The notes: a model not told the origin generated them from the letters alone. A stretch of 64,000 nt of DNA from Cytophagales bacterium (GCA_013298805.1 JAAFIU010000004.1:1-64000); one strand, 5' to 3'. Positions 41,277-50,771 are shown, numbered from the stretch's first letter. Translations and numbers: made by a program.

Positions 41277-42515
41277 ATGAACAGTATATTGAAATCTCAT
41301 CTTATCATCAAAATATTTACCCTTTGTTTGTGCTTATTGGTACAGTCGCAAATGGCAACGGCTCAGTGGTGGAAAGACACCGAAAAAGCCGAAAAAGAAC
41401 GCTCAAAAGGGATGTTATTGCTCACGAATGAAGTACAAATTGAGGCAACAACCGCAATCAACCACATGTATAATTTCAAGTTCAACGAAGCAGAAAGGGA
41501 GTTTGGTTACTTAAAAGTAAAATATCCAGACCATCCACTTCCAGACTTTTTGTTGGGACTAATGGAATGGTGGAAAATTGTACCAAATACCGAAAATGCT
41601 CTTTACGACGAAAAATGTTTGGGTTACATGGATAAAAGTATTGACAAAGCCATGAAGATTTGGGACGATTCTGAAAACCCCGAAGCAGCATTTATTATGG
41701 CGGCAGCGTTTGCATTTAAAGGTCGCTTATATTCAGAAAGAAAGCATTGGTCGAAGGCTACTTTTGCGGCAAAAAATGCCTTGAAATATTTAGATAAATC
41801 AAGAAGTTTTGCTGATTTTAGTCCAGAATTGATGTTCGGAGATGGACTTTACAATTACTATTTTTATTACGTAAAAGAAAATTACCCATTGCTTCGCCCT
41901 GTACTTTGGCTATTCCCGAAGGGAGATAAACCAAAGGGAATCAAGCAATTAGAAAAAGTAAGTTATAATGCGTTTTACACACGTACCGAAGCTCGTTACT
42001 TTCTTTTGCAAATTTATGGCTTAGAAAACATGAACGATAAAGCCTTAGATTTATCGAAATATACCCACGAGGCATATCCAGACAATCCGTTCTTTCATCG
42101 TTTTCACGCTCGTTGTGCCTTCGTTTCGGGAAGAATAAATGAAGCTAAAGAACTATCGAGAAGCATTTTAACTAAAATTGAAGAACATTACCCAGGTTAT
42201 GAAGGCGTGAGTGGACGATACGCCGCATATATTTTGGCATATTACGCTTATAACTACGATAAAGACTTCAAAACTGCCAAAGAATATTATCAGAAAACAT
42301 TGGATTTTGCCAAAAATACAGGCACAACCAACTCTGGATATTATTGGTCGTCGATGTTGGCTTTGGGAAAAATAGCTTCACAGGAAAAAGACTATGATAC
42401 CGCCATTGAGTATTTCAAGCAGGTTATTGATGATACTGACCGCAAAGCTGCCCAACGTGACGAAGCCAAAAAGTTATTAACAGAAGCCAAAAAGGCACGT
42501 AGAAAAATGAAGTAG
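41277..42515 (+). CDS. Secreted tetratricopeptide-repeat protein
   Basis: The product is 412 residues from ATG 41277 (MNSILKSHLIIKIF). A signal peptide ends near MATAQWW, so it is periplasmic or surface-associated. The body is helical, with TPR-like units such as YNFKFNEAEREFGYLKVKYP near residue 60 and a clear C-terminal TPR, LGKIASQEKDYDTAIEYFKQ. It is divergent from hpt. TPR proteins of this kind usually mediate complex assembly; no specific partner is evident. Confidence 0.85.
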   Translation: MNSILKSHLIIKIFTLCLCLLVQSQMATAQWWKDTEKAEKERSKGMLLLTNEVQIEATTAINHMYNFKFNEAEREFGYLKVKYPDHPLPDFLLGLMEWWKIVPNTENALYDEKCLGYMDKSIDKAMKIWDDSENPEAAFIMAAAFAFKGRLYSERKHWSKATFAAKNALKYLDKSRSFADFSPELMFGDGLYNYYFYYVKENYPLLRPVLWLFPKGDKPKGIKQLEKVSYNAFYTRTEARYFLLQIYGLENMNDKALDLSKYTHEAYPDNPFFHRFHARCAFVSGRINEAKELSRSILTKIEEHYPGYEGVSGRYAAYILAYYAYNYDKDFKTAKEYYQKTLDFAKNTGTTNSGYYWSSMLALGKIASQEKDYDTAIEYFKQVIDDTDRKAAQRDEAKKLLTEAKKARRKMK

Positions 42516-42524
42516 ATGATAGTT

Positions 42525-42782
42525 GTCTGAACTAAGAAGCTGTTTAGGTTAATTTATTCGAATTAAAAAAAGTATTTTTTTGGCTACAAATCATCCATAA
42601 AATTGAAACGTAACGCTGTTATGCTTAAATTTTATGAATAATTTTCACTCAAAAACCTATCTTTTTCACGTTCAAAAAATTAACCTAAACAGCTTCTAAG
42701 ATTTTTGGGATGATTAAATTTTAAGATTTATCAATTTTAAAAAATCTTGAAATCCATTAATCTGATAAATCGTAGTTCAGAC
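42525..42782. repeat. MITE-like nested palindrome with GTCTGAACTA ends
   Basis: GTCTGAACTA (42525-42534) and TAGTTCAGAC (42773-42782) are perfect 10-bp terminal inverted repeats. Immediately inside, 42535-42555 has a perfect 21-bp inverted copy at 42677-42697 containing AGCTGTTTAGGTTAA. The element fills the whole 280-bp gap between convergent genes and encodes nothing. Its ends are shared with the elements at 21543, 50984 and 59624. Confidence 0.75.
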
Positions 42783-42795
42783 CCACTTTAAGACC

Positions 42796-43476
42796 TCACT
42801 TAAACCTATCCTTCAAACCATATTTCTTTTGAAAATAGAAGCCTAAAACCACTTGAATGATAAAAATTAGAACAAAAAAGAATCTCGACCAGATAGTATA
42901 AGAAGCAAAAATTGCCGTCAGTACAAATACCAAAGGAGCAATCCAAGAACGGTAAGTATGGTACTTTTTACTGATGCTTTCAATGGGCATATGACAAATT
43001 TTATTTTTCGGATTAGCAATATAATACCATATCCAAAGTTTCACAAATCCTGTAAATGCAACGTTATAACAGTACAATTGTGTTGGAAAATCAAACCCAA
43101 TATACTTGCTGTAAAGTGCTGAGGTAAAAGGCATTATGCCAATTGACATCAAAAAAAGAAGGTTTAGGAATACCAATTTTCCATCATAATCATCTACGTA
43201 TTTGAAAGTACGATGATGGTCAATCCAATAAAGAGCAATTACCCAAAAGCTAATGATAAAACCGACCCAAGTAAAGATAGCTGGAAATGCAAAAATGGCA
43301 TCTTTAATTTTAGCACTTGTTAAACCTACATAATCCAAATTGGGTACTTTTATTTCCAAAATCAAAAGCGTAATAGCAATGGCAAAAACGGCATCAGTAA
43401 ATAAAATCATCCGTTCTACTTGAAAGCGTAATCGGTCTTCTTGGTGCTTTTGGTGAGGAGGTATTTGGTTTTTCAT
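42796..43476 (-). CDS. TMEM175-family membrane protein (DUF1211), putative potassium channel
   Basis: This 226-residue protein has six TM helices. The signature is in TM1: RMILFTDAVFAIAITLLILEIKVPN (about residues 22-46), with FTDAVFA in place of the canonical FSDxVFA. Bacterial TMEM175 proteins form tetrameric potassium-permeable channels. It is convergent with the TPR gene across a long palindrome. Confidence 0.9.
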   Translation of the reverse strand: MKNQIPPHQKHQEDRLRFQVERMILFTDAVFAIAITLLILEIKVPNLDYVGLTSAKIKDAIFAFPAIFTWVGFIISFWVIALYWIDHHRTFKYVDDYDGKLVFLNLLFLMSIGIMPFTSALYSKYIGFDFPTQLYCYNVAFTGFVKLWIWYYIANPKNKICHMPIESISKKYHTYRSWIAPLVFVLTAIFASYTIWSRFFFVLIFIIQVVLGFYFQKKYGLKDRFK

Positions 43477-43546
43477 TTTCGAGGAATTTTTAAAATCTCC
43501 TCAAAATACAAAGAAGTCGTCAGATAGAAAAATTACGATTAACGAA

Positions 43547-44233
43547 TTACATCGTCGTTTTTGCAAATTTCTTGTGATAATACGCACGAGTTCTACTAAT
43601 AATAACTCCACCGATAACACCTGGGGCAAGCCAAACCACTAAACCTGGAATATAAGGCGGATTATTCACCACTAAAAATGCCGTTACCGTAGCAATATAT
43701 GACCCTCCCATGCGTGAAATGTGGTTTTGAAACCAATAACGAACAGGAACGGGCGTACCTTCTGCACTTTCAATGGATTTGCTTCCTGCAAAAATTCTTA
43801 AATCTTCAAATACTAAAACGAACATGAATATCCCGAAAACAAGGAATAAAACGATATAAAAAACATTGTCTATTTTATAAGCTAAGTAACTAAAATAAAC
43901 CATCCCTAAAGAACAAATAACACCTAAAATTGAAGCAAACCAATCTATAAAAATAGGTTTTCCATGCTCTTTACGATGCACTAATCGCACGCCTGTGAAG
44001 GTATTATAAAAACTAAAAACTGCTATTCCTGCTAAGAAAATGAGGTTTAATTTCATCTGAAAACGCATCAGAGCCGTGAGAGCAACTACAAACATCGCCC
44101 AAAAATAGACTTTACCCCAAAGTACGTGTGCTTTACCACCTTTTTTTGTGAACATCGGAATAAGTCCCGTAACTAATGCAAGGAACCCTGCGGCAATATG
44201 AAAATACAAGGCAATTTTTAAGAAAGTTTGCAT
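43547..44233 (-). CDS. Multipass membrane protein, DUF2306-like
   Basis: The product is 228 residues from the ATG at 44233 (MQTFLKIALYFHIAAG). An upstream start at 44344 is open but yields an implausible N-terminus. About seven hydrophobic segments are seen. FHIAAGFLALVTGLIPMFTKKGGKAHVLWGKVYFWAM carries two His residues in neighbouring helices, as in small heme- or DUF2306-type membrane proteins. A heme link is speculative. Function is unknown. Confidence 0.75.
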   Translation of the reverse strand: MQTFLKIALYFHIAAGFLALVTGLIPMFTKKGGKAHVLWGKVYFWAMFVVALTALMRFQMKLNLIFLAGIAVFSFYNTFTGVRLVHRKEHGKPIFIDWFASILGVICSLGMVYFSYLAYKIDNVFYIVLFLVFGIFMFVLVFEDLRIFAGSKSIESAEGTPVPVRYWFQNHISRMGGSYIATVTAFLVVNNPPYIPGLVVWLAPGVIGGVIISRTRAYYHKKFAKTTM

Positions 44234-44408
44234 GGCTGTTATTGTGATAAAATTTACGTTTTTTGAATGAGACAAAGATATATGACCACGTAGGCACAAC
44301 ACAAACGAAAGGGAACTTAAACAAGAAAAAGGGGCAATTAACAAGCTTGAGTGCTTTTTGGTAATATTTTGGGATGTTTGACAAGGTACTTTTTGTTCAT
44401 TTATTCAT

Positions 44409-44438
44409 AAAAAAAGCCCTGCGGTTGGCAAGGCTTTT
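44409..44438 (-). terminator. Rho-independent terminator of the thioredoxin-like gene
   Basis: AAAAGCCCTGC and GCAAGGCTTTT form a stem around GGTTG with one unpaired base on each side. On the minus strand it is followed by a T-run of about seven. It lies about 20 bp after the stop codon. Confidence 0.8.
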
Positions 44439-44456
44439 GATTATTGAGCAGATAAT

Positions 44457-45005
44457 TTATTTCTTTCCTTCTGCATATTGTTTTGGATAAATGTCTTTTT
44501 GAAATTGTTCCCAATTTCCTTTTTTGTAGTGGTTATCGCCAAAAAAAGTAATTACTTGATGAAACTGCGGAGCTTCTTGAAAACCTGGAACGGGCTGAAT
44601 CATGTTAAATTTCTCGTCTAAGTAAACGATGGTTGGGAATGACATTTTACCTTGTAAAAGAGCAACTCCCGCCTGATTATAACCATTTTGCCAAATATAT
44701 TTTTGCGTACCAATTCTGATGGTATCTTTTATTTCGGCGTCTAATTTAACGGCATAGAATTTTTCATTGACAAAACTCGCCACTTTATCATTCGGGAAAG
44801 TTCGTTGATCCATTACTTTACACCAACCGCACCAGCCTGTATATACATCAACCAAAATTTTGCGTGGTTCTTTTTGCGTTGCGGCAAAAGCTTCTTCAAG
44901 GGTCATCCAATGGATTTTTTGCCCTGCGTGAGGATTGGTAGTAGCTTGAGCTTTACCACTAAAGGTTATACCCAAAAATATTAAACTAAAGATAAGGATT
45001 CTCAT
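44457..45005 (-). CDS. Secreted thioredoxin-fold protein
   Basis: This 182-residue protein has a signal peptide (ILIFSLIFLGITFSGKAQA) and a thioredoxin-like domain with active site GWCGWCKVMD (about residues 57-66), then FVNEKFYAVKLDAE and the cis-Pro region FPTIVYLDEKF. It resembles DUF255/Thioredoxin_7 proteins. It is likely a periplasmic disulfide reductase or isomerase. No cytochrome-maturation gene is adjacent, so its client is unknown. Confidence 0.9.
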   Translation of the reverse strand: MRILIFSLIFLGITFSGKAQATTNPHAGQKIHWMTLEEAFAATQKEPRKILVDVYTGWCGWCKVMDQRTFPNDKVASFVNEKFYAVKLDAEIKDTIRIGTQKYIWQNGYNQAGVALLQGKMSFPTIVYLDEKFNMIQPVPGFQEAPQFHQVITFFGDNHYKKGNWEQFQKDIYPKQYAEGKK

Positions 45006-45218
45006 TTGAATGAATAATTAGAAACTAACACATTCCTTAGACGACGAATGCTTAGTCATTGTAACGCAATTTCAGACAAAAATAATTCATTTTAAATATG
45101 TTTTGTACTGATTTTCAATATTTTCCCTAAACGCCACAATTCTAACGATAGAAGATATATTGATAATGAAACGAAATACCGTTTAAATCGGTTAGAGATT
45201 TATTAAAACTACTTAATT

Positions 45219-46226
45219 ATGAATTTACGTCGTTCGAGAAAAGATAAACTCGTTGAAGCCGAAGAAAAACGCCGAGATTTAGGTTTTGGTACACAAATAA
45301 ACGACCCTGATACTCGTCTCTTAAATCGTGATGGAAGTTTCAATGTCAAGCGTGAAGGAGTCAGTTTTTGGAGCAGGCTCAATATTTTCAATCGTTTAAT
45401 GGTGTGTTCTTGGCGGCGTTTCTTCGAGTTAATTGCCTCATTTTATTTAGTATTAAACTTGATTTTTGCGGGAATATACGAATTAGTCGGTATCGAAAAT
45501 TTACAAGGTGCAGATATGACTTCGGTAAAAAGTAGGCTAATGGATGCCTTCTTTTTCTCCTCACAAACACTCACAACGGTTGGTTATGGGCGAATAGCAC
45601 CCATTGGTTTTTGGGCGAGTTCGGTTGCTGCCGTCGAGTCTTTATTAGGTTTATTGATTTTTGCCTTGGCGACCAGTTTATTATATGGACGTTTTTCAAA
45701 ACCCGTTGCTCATATTTTATATTCCGACAAAGCTATTATTGCTCCATACCTTGATGTTACAGGTTTTATGTTCAGAATTGTTAATGAACGAGCCAATCAA
45801 CTCATTGACCTTCAGGTAGAAGTAGCGATGTCGATTCTTGAAAAACAGCCCGATGGTAAATTTTTAAGACGTTATTTTAGCTTAGATTTAGAACGAAACA
45901 AAGTTAATTTCTTCCCGACCAACTGGACAATTGTTCACGCCATCACCCAAGAAAGCCCAATGTTTGGTTTAAGTAAAGAAGAATTAGTAAAATTAGATAC
46001 CGAGTTTTTGATTTTGATAAGAGCTACTGAAGATACCTTTAACCAAACTGTCCATTCCAGAACATCGTTTCATTCAAAAGAAATTGTGGTTGGAGCAAAA
46101 TTTTTGCCCATGTTTAGTGATAAAGAAGGAGCGGGCATTATTACTTTAGATTTAACAAAGATTTCTGATATTCAGGAAGCTTCGCTCATTAGTGAGTATA
46201 TGCCTCCGACTGATGAGGAGGAATAA
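45219..46226 (+). CDS. Inward-rectifier potassium channel (KirBac-type)
   Basis: This 335-residue protein has a cytoplasmic N-terminus with FGTQINDPDTRLLNRDG, an outer TM helix (about 75-95), the selectivity filter TLTTVGYGRIAP (about residues 115-126), an inner helix (about 135-155) and a C-terminal immunoglobulin-like Kir domain (FMFRIVNERANQLID, YFSLDLERNKVNFFP, WTIVHAITQESPMFGL). All Kir hallmarks are present and length is normal. It is expected in the inner membrane as a tetramer. Confidence 0.95.
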   Translation: MNLRRSRKDKLVEAEEKRRDLGFGTQINDPDTRLLNRDGSFNVKREGVSFWSRLNIFNRLMVCSWRRFFELIASFYLVLNLIFAGIYELVGIENLQGADMTSVKSRLMDAFFFSSQTLTTVGYGRIAPIGFWASSVAAVESLLGLLIFALATSLLYGRFSKPVAHILYSDKAIIAPYLDVTGFMFRIVNERANQLIDLQVEVAMSILEKQPDGKFLRRYFSLDLERNKVNFFPTNWTIVHAITQESPMFGLSKEELVKLDTEFLILIRATEDTFNQTVHSRTSFHSKEIVVGAKFLPMFSDKEGAGIITLDLTKISDIQEASLISEYMPPTDEEE

Positions 46227-46393
46227 AGTGGGATTCCATAGCGTGATTATTTGGGTTAATTAGTATGAGCTTTCGATACAAATTAAACAGTAGTTTTTTT
46301 CAGTTTTTGACGTTGATTTCTAAATCATAAGTCTTCTGAATTTGAAATAGTAACAAGTCTCCGTAATTTTACAAAAACTAAAACTCTCATATT

Positions 46394-47308
46394 TTGCGAC
46401 CAACTCCATTACAAAAAGGTGATTCCTTAGGCATTGTAGCATTAGCCTGCAAAGTTGATTTTGAAGCTCTAAAACCTGCCATCGAATTGATGGAAGAAGT
46501 ATGGGGCTTGAAGGTAATTATTGGGGACTCTGTGATGAGTGAATACCACCAATTTGCGGGTACTGATAATGTCCGTGCGAATGACTTTCAGGTTATGCTG
46601 GATAATCCAGAAATAAAGGCAATTTTCTCAGCTCGTGGAGGTTATGGAAGTTCTCGATTATTAGATTTTATTGATTTTTCTATTTTTCAAAAATCGCCAA
46701 AATGGGTCGTTGGATTTTCGGATATTACTGCTGTTTTGTCCCACATTCATACGCTTAACATTGAAAGCTTGCACGCCACGATGCCTAAATTATTCCTGCA
46801 AGAAGGGGGCGAATATTCGTTAGAAAGTCTGAAGAAAATATTATTTGGAGAAATACTGAACTATGAAGTCAATTCTCAAGAAATGAATCGTTTAGGTTTT
46901 GCCAAAGGACAATTAATTGGTGGGAATTTAGCTATTTTATCACATATTTTCGGTTCAAAATCGGATATTAATTACGACGGTAAGATTCTATTTTTGGAAG
47001 ATGTCAATGAATATTTGTACAGTATCGACCGTATGATGATTCAGTTGAAACGGGCAGGCAAATTGCAGAATTTAGCAGGTTTAATAGTTGGACATTTCTC
47101 AGATTGTCAAGACAATAATGTTCCCTTCGGAAAAACGGCCAATGAGATTATTCAAGAAGCTGTTGCAGATTATGATTTCCCTGTTTGTTACGGTTTCCCT
47201 GTTGGGCATGAACCCGAAAATTGGGCTATGCCTGTGGGTAGAGATGTAATTTTGGAAGTAAAAACAGATGGTGTTTTTTTGAAGGAAGCTACTGAGGCTC
47301 TGTCATAG
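46394..47308 (+). CDS. LD-carboxypeptidase (peptidase S66 family)
   Basis: This 304-residue enzyme belongs to the S66 family, which trims the terminal D-Ala from murein tetrapeptides. The start is a TTG at 46394 giving (M)RPTPLQKGDSLGIVAL; no ATG lies nearer. The nucleophile Ser is in SARGGYGSSRLLDFID (about residue 102), the catalytic Glu probably in FLEDVNEYLYSID, and the His in GFPVGHEPENWAMPVG (about residue 275). No signal peptide is seen, consistent with cytosolic LdcA. Confidence 0.93.
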   Translation: MRPTPLQKGDSLGIVALACKVDFEALKPAIELMEEVWGLKVIIGDSVMSEYHQFAGTDNVRANDFQVMLDNPEIKAIFSARGGYGSSRLLDFIDFSIFQKSPKWVVGFSDITAVLSHIHTLNIESLHATMPKLFLQEGGEYSLESLKKILFGEILNYEVNSQEMNRLGFAKGQLIGGNLAILSHIFGSKSDINYDGKILFLEDVNEYLYSIDRMMIQLKRAGKLQNLAGLIVGHFSDCQDNNVPFGKTANEIIQEAVADYDFPVCYGFPVGHEPENWAMPVGRDVILEVKTDGVFLKEATEALS

Positions 47309-47870
47309 ATTTACGCCAATCATAAATTCCTTTGATGGGTAATAAAATCAGAATAAAATACAAAACACTCGTCCCGATAAGTCCTTTTGAGAAGTACATT
47401 CCTACATAAAAAACGTTTGCTACAATCCATACCATCCAGTTTTCCAGATATTTACGGGCAGCCATCCACGTTGCTACTAAACTCATAGCGGTGAGGAATG
47501 AATCCAAATATGGTAAACTTGCATCGGTATTTTTACTGTGAATATAACCCGAAACTAAGGTAAATGTGACTAAAAATCCCGAACAAATGATAGCGATTTG
47601 TGTGGGAATTTTGCTAACAGTTAAAGTTGTTTGTTGCTTTCCGCCAAATTTCCATTCGTACCAACCGTAAATACTCAAAACGATAAACACCAACTGCAAT
47701 TCCATATCGGAATATAATTTAGACTGAAAAAAGGTTACAGCATAAATCCCAGAGGCAACAATTGCCCAAAACCAACCCCAAATATTTTGCTGAGTATTGA
47801 GCCAAACGCAAAGAACGGAGGTAATAATTCCTGCAACTTCAATCCAATTTTGTTGTAAATAATCAATCAT
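47289..47870 (-). CDS. pnuC: Nicotinamide riboside transporter PnuC
   Basis: The product is 193 residues from the ATG at 47870 (MIDYLQQNWIEVAG). The in-frame ATG at 47897 adds residues encoded by a word repeat also seen elsewhere (TTAGTGGCAAAACC), so it is less likely. It is an inner-membrane protein with about seven TM helices and PnuC motifs YAVTFFQSKLYSDMELQLVF and IYGWYEWKFGG, later WMAARKYLENWMVWI. Its 3' end overlaps the convergent LD-carboxypeptidase gene by 20 bp. Confidence 0.92.
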   Translation of the reverse strand: MIDYLQQNWIEVAGIITSVLCVWLNTQQNIWGWFWAIVASGIYAVTFFQSKLYSDMELQLVFIVLSIYGWYEWKFGGKQQTTLTVSKIPTQIAIICSGFLVTFTLVSGYIHSKNTDASLPYLDSFLTAMSLVATWMAARKYLENWMVWIVANVFYVGMYFSKGLIGTSVLYFILILLPIKGIYDWRKSMTEPQ

Positions 47871-47917
47871 TTTTGAGGTATGTTTTGGTTTTGCCACTAA
47901 GGCACGAAGACGCTAAT

Positions 47918-47950
47918 AAGGTAGTCAGCGTTCAAAATGCAGACTACCTT
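47918..47950. repeat. Hairpin with TTCAAA loop upstream of pnuC
   Basis: AAGGTAGTC (47918-47926) and GACTACCTT (47942-47950) are perfect inverted copies flanking AGCGTTCAAAATGCA. It lies between the nth stop codon and the pnuC start, on codirectional minus-strand genes. Confidence 0.65.
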
Positions 47951-47962
47951 AGGGACTAATCG

Positions 47963-48643
47963 CTATTTCGCTGCTTGCTTCTCAGCCGCTTTCATTACTT
48001 TTCTTTCCAATGCTTCAAAATGCTTGCATAAGCCTTTCAAGGCACATTCTCCGCATTTTGGCGAGCGAGCTACGCAGATGTAACGCCCGTGTAAAATGAG
48101 CCAATGATGGGCAACGGGTACAGATTCTTTCGGAATATATTTGATTAATTCTTTCTCGACCGCCAGTGGAGTCGTCGCCGATTTCGGTACTAAACCAATC
48201 CGATGCGAAACCCTAAAAACGTGCGTATCAACTGCCATAGCGGGCTGATTATAAATGACCGAAACGATAACATTTGCCGTTTTTCTACCAACTCCCGGAA
48301 GGGTTTGCAGTTCTTCAATCGAACTGGGTACTTCCGAATGATATTCTTTGACCAACCGTTGAGCCATGCCAATCAAATGTTTGGCTTTGTTGTTTGGGTA
48401 CGAAATAGAACGGATGTATGAAAATACTTCGTCAAATTCAGCTTTTGAAAGGGATTCCGCATCAGGAAATCGCTCGAAAAGGGGAGGCGTAACGATGTTC
48501 ACACGCTTATCGGTACATTGAGCCGACAAAGACACAGCAACCAATAATTCGTAAGGATTTCGGTAAGCCAATTCGGTTTCTGCAATCGGGAAATTTTCAG
48601 AAAAATAGCTAATCAGTTGTTTATATCGTTCTTTTTTGAGCAT
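47963..48643 (-). CDS. nth: Endonuclease III
   Basis: This 226-residue DNA glycosylase/AP lyase removes oxidised pyrimidines. The helix-hairpin-helix is LQTLPGVGRKTANVIVSV with catalytic Lys (about residue 122), followed by MAVDTHVFRVSHRIGL with catalytic Asp (about 140). The [4Fe-4S] cluster ligands are in CVARSPKCGECALKGLC (Cx6Cx2Cx5C, about residues 190-207). All features match Nth. Confidence 0.96.
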   Translation of the reverse strand: MLKKERYKQLISYFSENFPIAETELAYRNPYELLVAVSLSAQCTDKRVNIVTPPLFERFPDAESLSKAEFDEVFSYIRSISYPNNKAKHLIGMAQRLVKEYHSEVPSSIEELQTLPGVGRKTANVIVSVIYNQPAMAVDTHVFRVSHRIGLVPKSATTPLAVEKELIKYIPKESVPVAHHWLILHGRYICVARSPKCGECALKGLCKHFEALERKVMKAAEKQAAK

Positions 48644-48650
48644 TGTTTTT

Positions 48651-48730
48651 GAGTTATGAATGATGAGTTATAAATAAAGCGATAATCGAAAGAGTAAAAC
48701 TCATAACTTATCACTCATAATTCATCATTC
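48651..48730. repeat. Palindromic element between yraN and nth (ACTCATAA words)
   Basis: GAGTTATGAATGATGAGTTAT (48651-48671) is followed by inverted words ACTCATAACTTATCACTCAT and AATTCATCATTC (48699-48730). The genes on both sides are on the minus strand. Confidence 0.55.
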
Positions 48731-48732
48731 CC

Positions 48733-49089
48733 TTAGTAAAAAGCATCTTCAAAATGAGTTATTTCGACATTTTCCTCTGTTTTAAAAATCACAGAAATTA
48801 TATCAAAACGTATTTGTTGTAGCCAATTGTTTTGGAAAACATAATTCTCCGCTGCCTTCGTTACCAATTTTACTTTATTGGGTGTTACGCTGATTTCGGG
48901 GTTGCCAAATTTAGTGTTTGTCAATGATTTTACTTCTACGAACACTAAAAAAATATCCTTTTTTACGATAATATCAATCTCTCCTCTTCCCGAACGATAA
49001 TTTCGAGCTATAATTTCATAGCCTTTTTCTTCCAAAAATTGAGTTGCTAAATCTTCGGCTTTTTTACCAGTTTCAAGATGCTTTGCCAT
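48733..49089 (-). CDS. yraN: YraN family endonuclease-fold protein
   Basis: This 118-residue UPF0102 protein has a PD-(D/E)xK-like core: GKKAEDLATQFLEEKGYEII at the N-terminus, then NYRSGRGEIDIIVKKDI (acidic D near 41) and LVFVEVKSLTNTKFG (E-x-K near 53). The function in bacteria is unclear, with suggested roles in DNA processing. Length and motifs are typical. Confidence 0.93.
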   Translation of the reverse strand: MAKHLETGKKAEDLATQFLEEKGYEIIARNYRSGRGEIDIIVKKDIFLVFVEVKSLTNTKFGNPEISVTPNKVKLVTKAAENYVFQNNWLQQIRFDIISVIFKTEENVEITHFEDAFY

Positions 49090-49153
49090 ATTTTTTGATG
49101 TTCGATGTTTGTAATTCGATATTGGGATTTGTAGAAAGCGTATTGGAGTCCCA

Positions 49154-49186
49154 ACGGTCGCCGTCGTTCAAAATGACGGCGACCGT
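49154..49186. repeat. Perfect GC-rich hairpin with GTTCAAAAT loop upstream of yraN
   Basis: ACGGTCGCCGTC (49154-49165) and GACGGCGACCGT (49175-49186) form a perfect 12-bp stem. It is much more GC-rich than its surroundings. The TTCAAA apex is shared with other hairpins of this window. Confidence 0.75.
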
Positions 49187-49353
49187 AAAAACGCATTCAG
49201 TCTTTAATGTAAAAAGTTATTGCAAAAATATTGATAACTAAAGCCTACTTTCTCAAGATACCACATATTGATTAGCCTATCAAAAAATCTTTGATTAAAT
49301 TTATTGGAAGAACTATTCGCTCAATCACAATTCATCAATTCGCTCAATTAAAT

Positions 49354-50658
49354 ATGTCTCCAACCACCCAAAAAACTGAAATACTTGCGGGCGTAAGCTC
49401 ATTTTTAGCCACGATGTACATTATCGTGGTCAATCCAGCGATACTTTCTCAGACGGGAATGCCTTTCCCTGCGGTGCTAACTGCTACCGTTTTGCTTTCG
49501 TTTTTTTGTAGTGTGATGATGGGTTTGTACGCCAAAAACCCGATTGTGGTAGCTCCTGGAATGGGTATGAATGCCTTTTTCACTTTCACTGCCGTCAAAG
49601 GAATGGGCATTAGTTATCAAGTGGCTTTGGGTGCTGTGTTTTGGGCGGGTGTTTTGTTCATGATTTTGTCCATTTTCAACGTCAGAACGCACATCGTCAA
49701 AGCTATTCCCAAACCTTTGCGTTTTGCCATTTCGGCAGGTATTGGCTTGTTTATCAGCTTAATAGGTTTTGAAAATGCTAAATTTATTGTAGCAAACCCT
49801 GCCACGTTAATTAGCATTGCCAATGTGAAAGACCCGATTGTTTTAACGTTTTTATTCGGTTTATTTCTGACTTCAATCCTGATAATTCGTAAAGTACAAG
49901 GCGGAATTATCATCGGAATTGTACTCACAACCTTACTCGCCATTCCGATTGGACGATATTGGGGAGATGCTTCAGCCGTAAATTTTGGACAAAAAGCATT
50001 AGTCAATTATCAAGGAATTTTTGCCAAACCTGATTTTAGTTTAATCGGACAATTAGACCTTTGGGGTTCATTGAAATTCTCTCTAATTCCTGTGGTTTTT
50101 GCCTTTGTTTTTACGGATTTGTTTGATAGTCTTTCAACCTTCGTTGGACTTGCCGAAGCGGCTTATTTATACGATGAAAACGGCGAACCTCGCAATGTTA
50201 ATCAATCTCTTTTGACCGATGCCATTGCCACTTTATTAGCGGGAATTTTAGGGACAAGTCCGGGAACGGCATACATAGAATCGGCGGTGGGAATTGAACA
50301 AGGCGGACGACATGGACTGACTGCCATCACGGCAGGAATTTTGTTTTTGCCCTTCATGTTTTTGTCGCCTTTATTGTCCATCATTCCAGCCATTGCTACT
50401 GCTCCTGCTTTGGTAATTGTGGGTGTTTTTATGGTAAAACCCATTACAAAAATCAATTGGTCGAAATTAGACGATGCCATTCCTGCCTTTTTAGCGATGA
50501 TTTTAATACCATTTTCGTACTCAATTACACAAGGAATTATTTGGGGATTTCTGTCTTGGACAATCCTAAAAGTTGGAACAGGAAAATATAAAGAAGTATC
50601 CACAACGCTATGGATTATTGATTTATTTGCGGTTGGGACTTTGTTTTGGGGGCATTAA
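49354..50658 (+). CDS. NCS2 family purine permease (AzgA/PbuG-like)
   Basis: The product is 434 residues from the ATG at 49354 (MSPTTQKTEILAGV). The ORF extends upstream through word repeats, which is unlikely to be coding. Family motifs are GVSSFLATMYIIVVNPAILSQ near the N-terminus, MGLYAKNPIVVAPGMGMNAFF (about 55-75), VFAFVFTDLFDSLSTFVGLA (about 250) and LLAGILGTSPGTAYIESAVG (about 295). It imports adenine, guanine or hypoxanthine by proton symport. Its last 70 codons are duplicated just downstream. Confidence 0.94.
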   Translation: MSPTTQKTEILAGVSSFLATMYIIVVNPAILSQTGMPFPAVLTATVLLSFFCSVMMGLYAKNPIVVAPGMGMNAFFTFTAVKGMGISYQVALGAVFWAGVLFMILSIFNVRTHIVKAIPKPLRFAISAGIGLFISLIGFENAKFIVANPATLISIANVKDPIVLTFLFGLFLTSILIIRKVQGGIIIGIVLTTLLAIPIGRYWGDASAVNFGQKALVNYQGIFAKPDFSLIGQLDLWGSLKFSLIPVVFAFVFTDLFDSLSTFVGLAEAAYLYDENGEPRNVNQSLLTDAIATLLAGILGTSPGTAYIESAVGIEQGGRHGLTAITAGILFLPFMFLSPLLSIIPAIATAPALVIVGVFMVKPITKINWSKLDDAIPAFLAMILIPFSYSITQGIIWGFLSWTILKVGTGKYKEVSTTLWIIDLFAVGTLFWGH

Positions 50659-50705
50659 CGATTTTCGTTATTCGATGTTTGATGTACTCGCTTTTTTTGC
50701 TGTTT

Positions 50706-50769
50706 TGCCATTGTCTGTGTCTCCACAGACGATAAATTGGAGTCGTCTGTGGAGACACAGACAACGGCA
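50706..50769. repeat. Palindromic element GTCTGTGTCTCCACAGAC, copy 1
   Basis: Arms 50706-50732 and 50743-50769 are 27-bp inverted repeats with one mismatch and a 10-nt loop (TAAATTGGAG). The right end meets the duplicated gene fragment at 50772. A second copy lies at 51033-51109. Confidence 0.85.
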
Positions 50770-50771
50770 GG

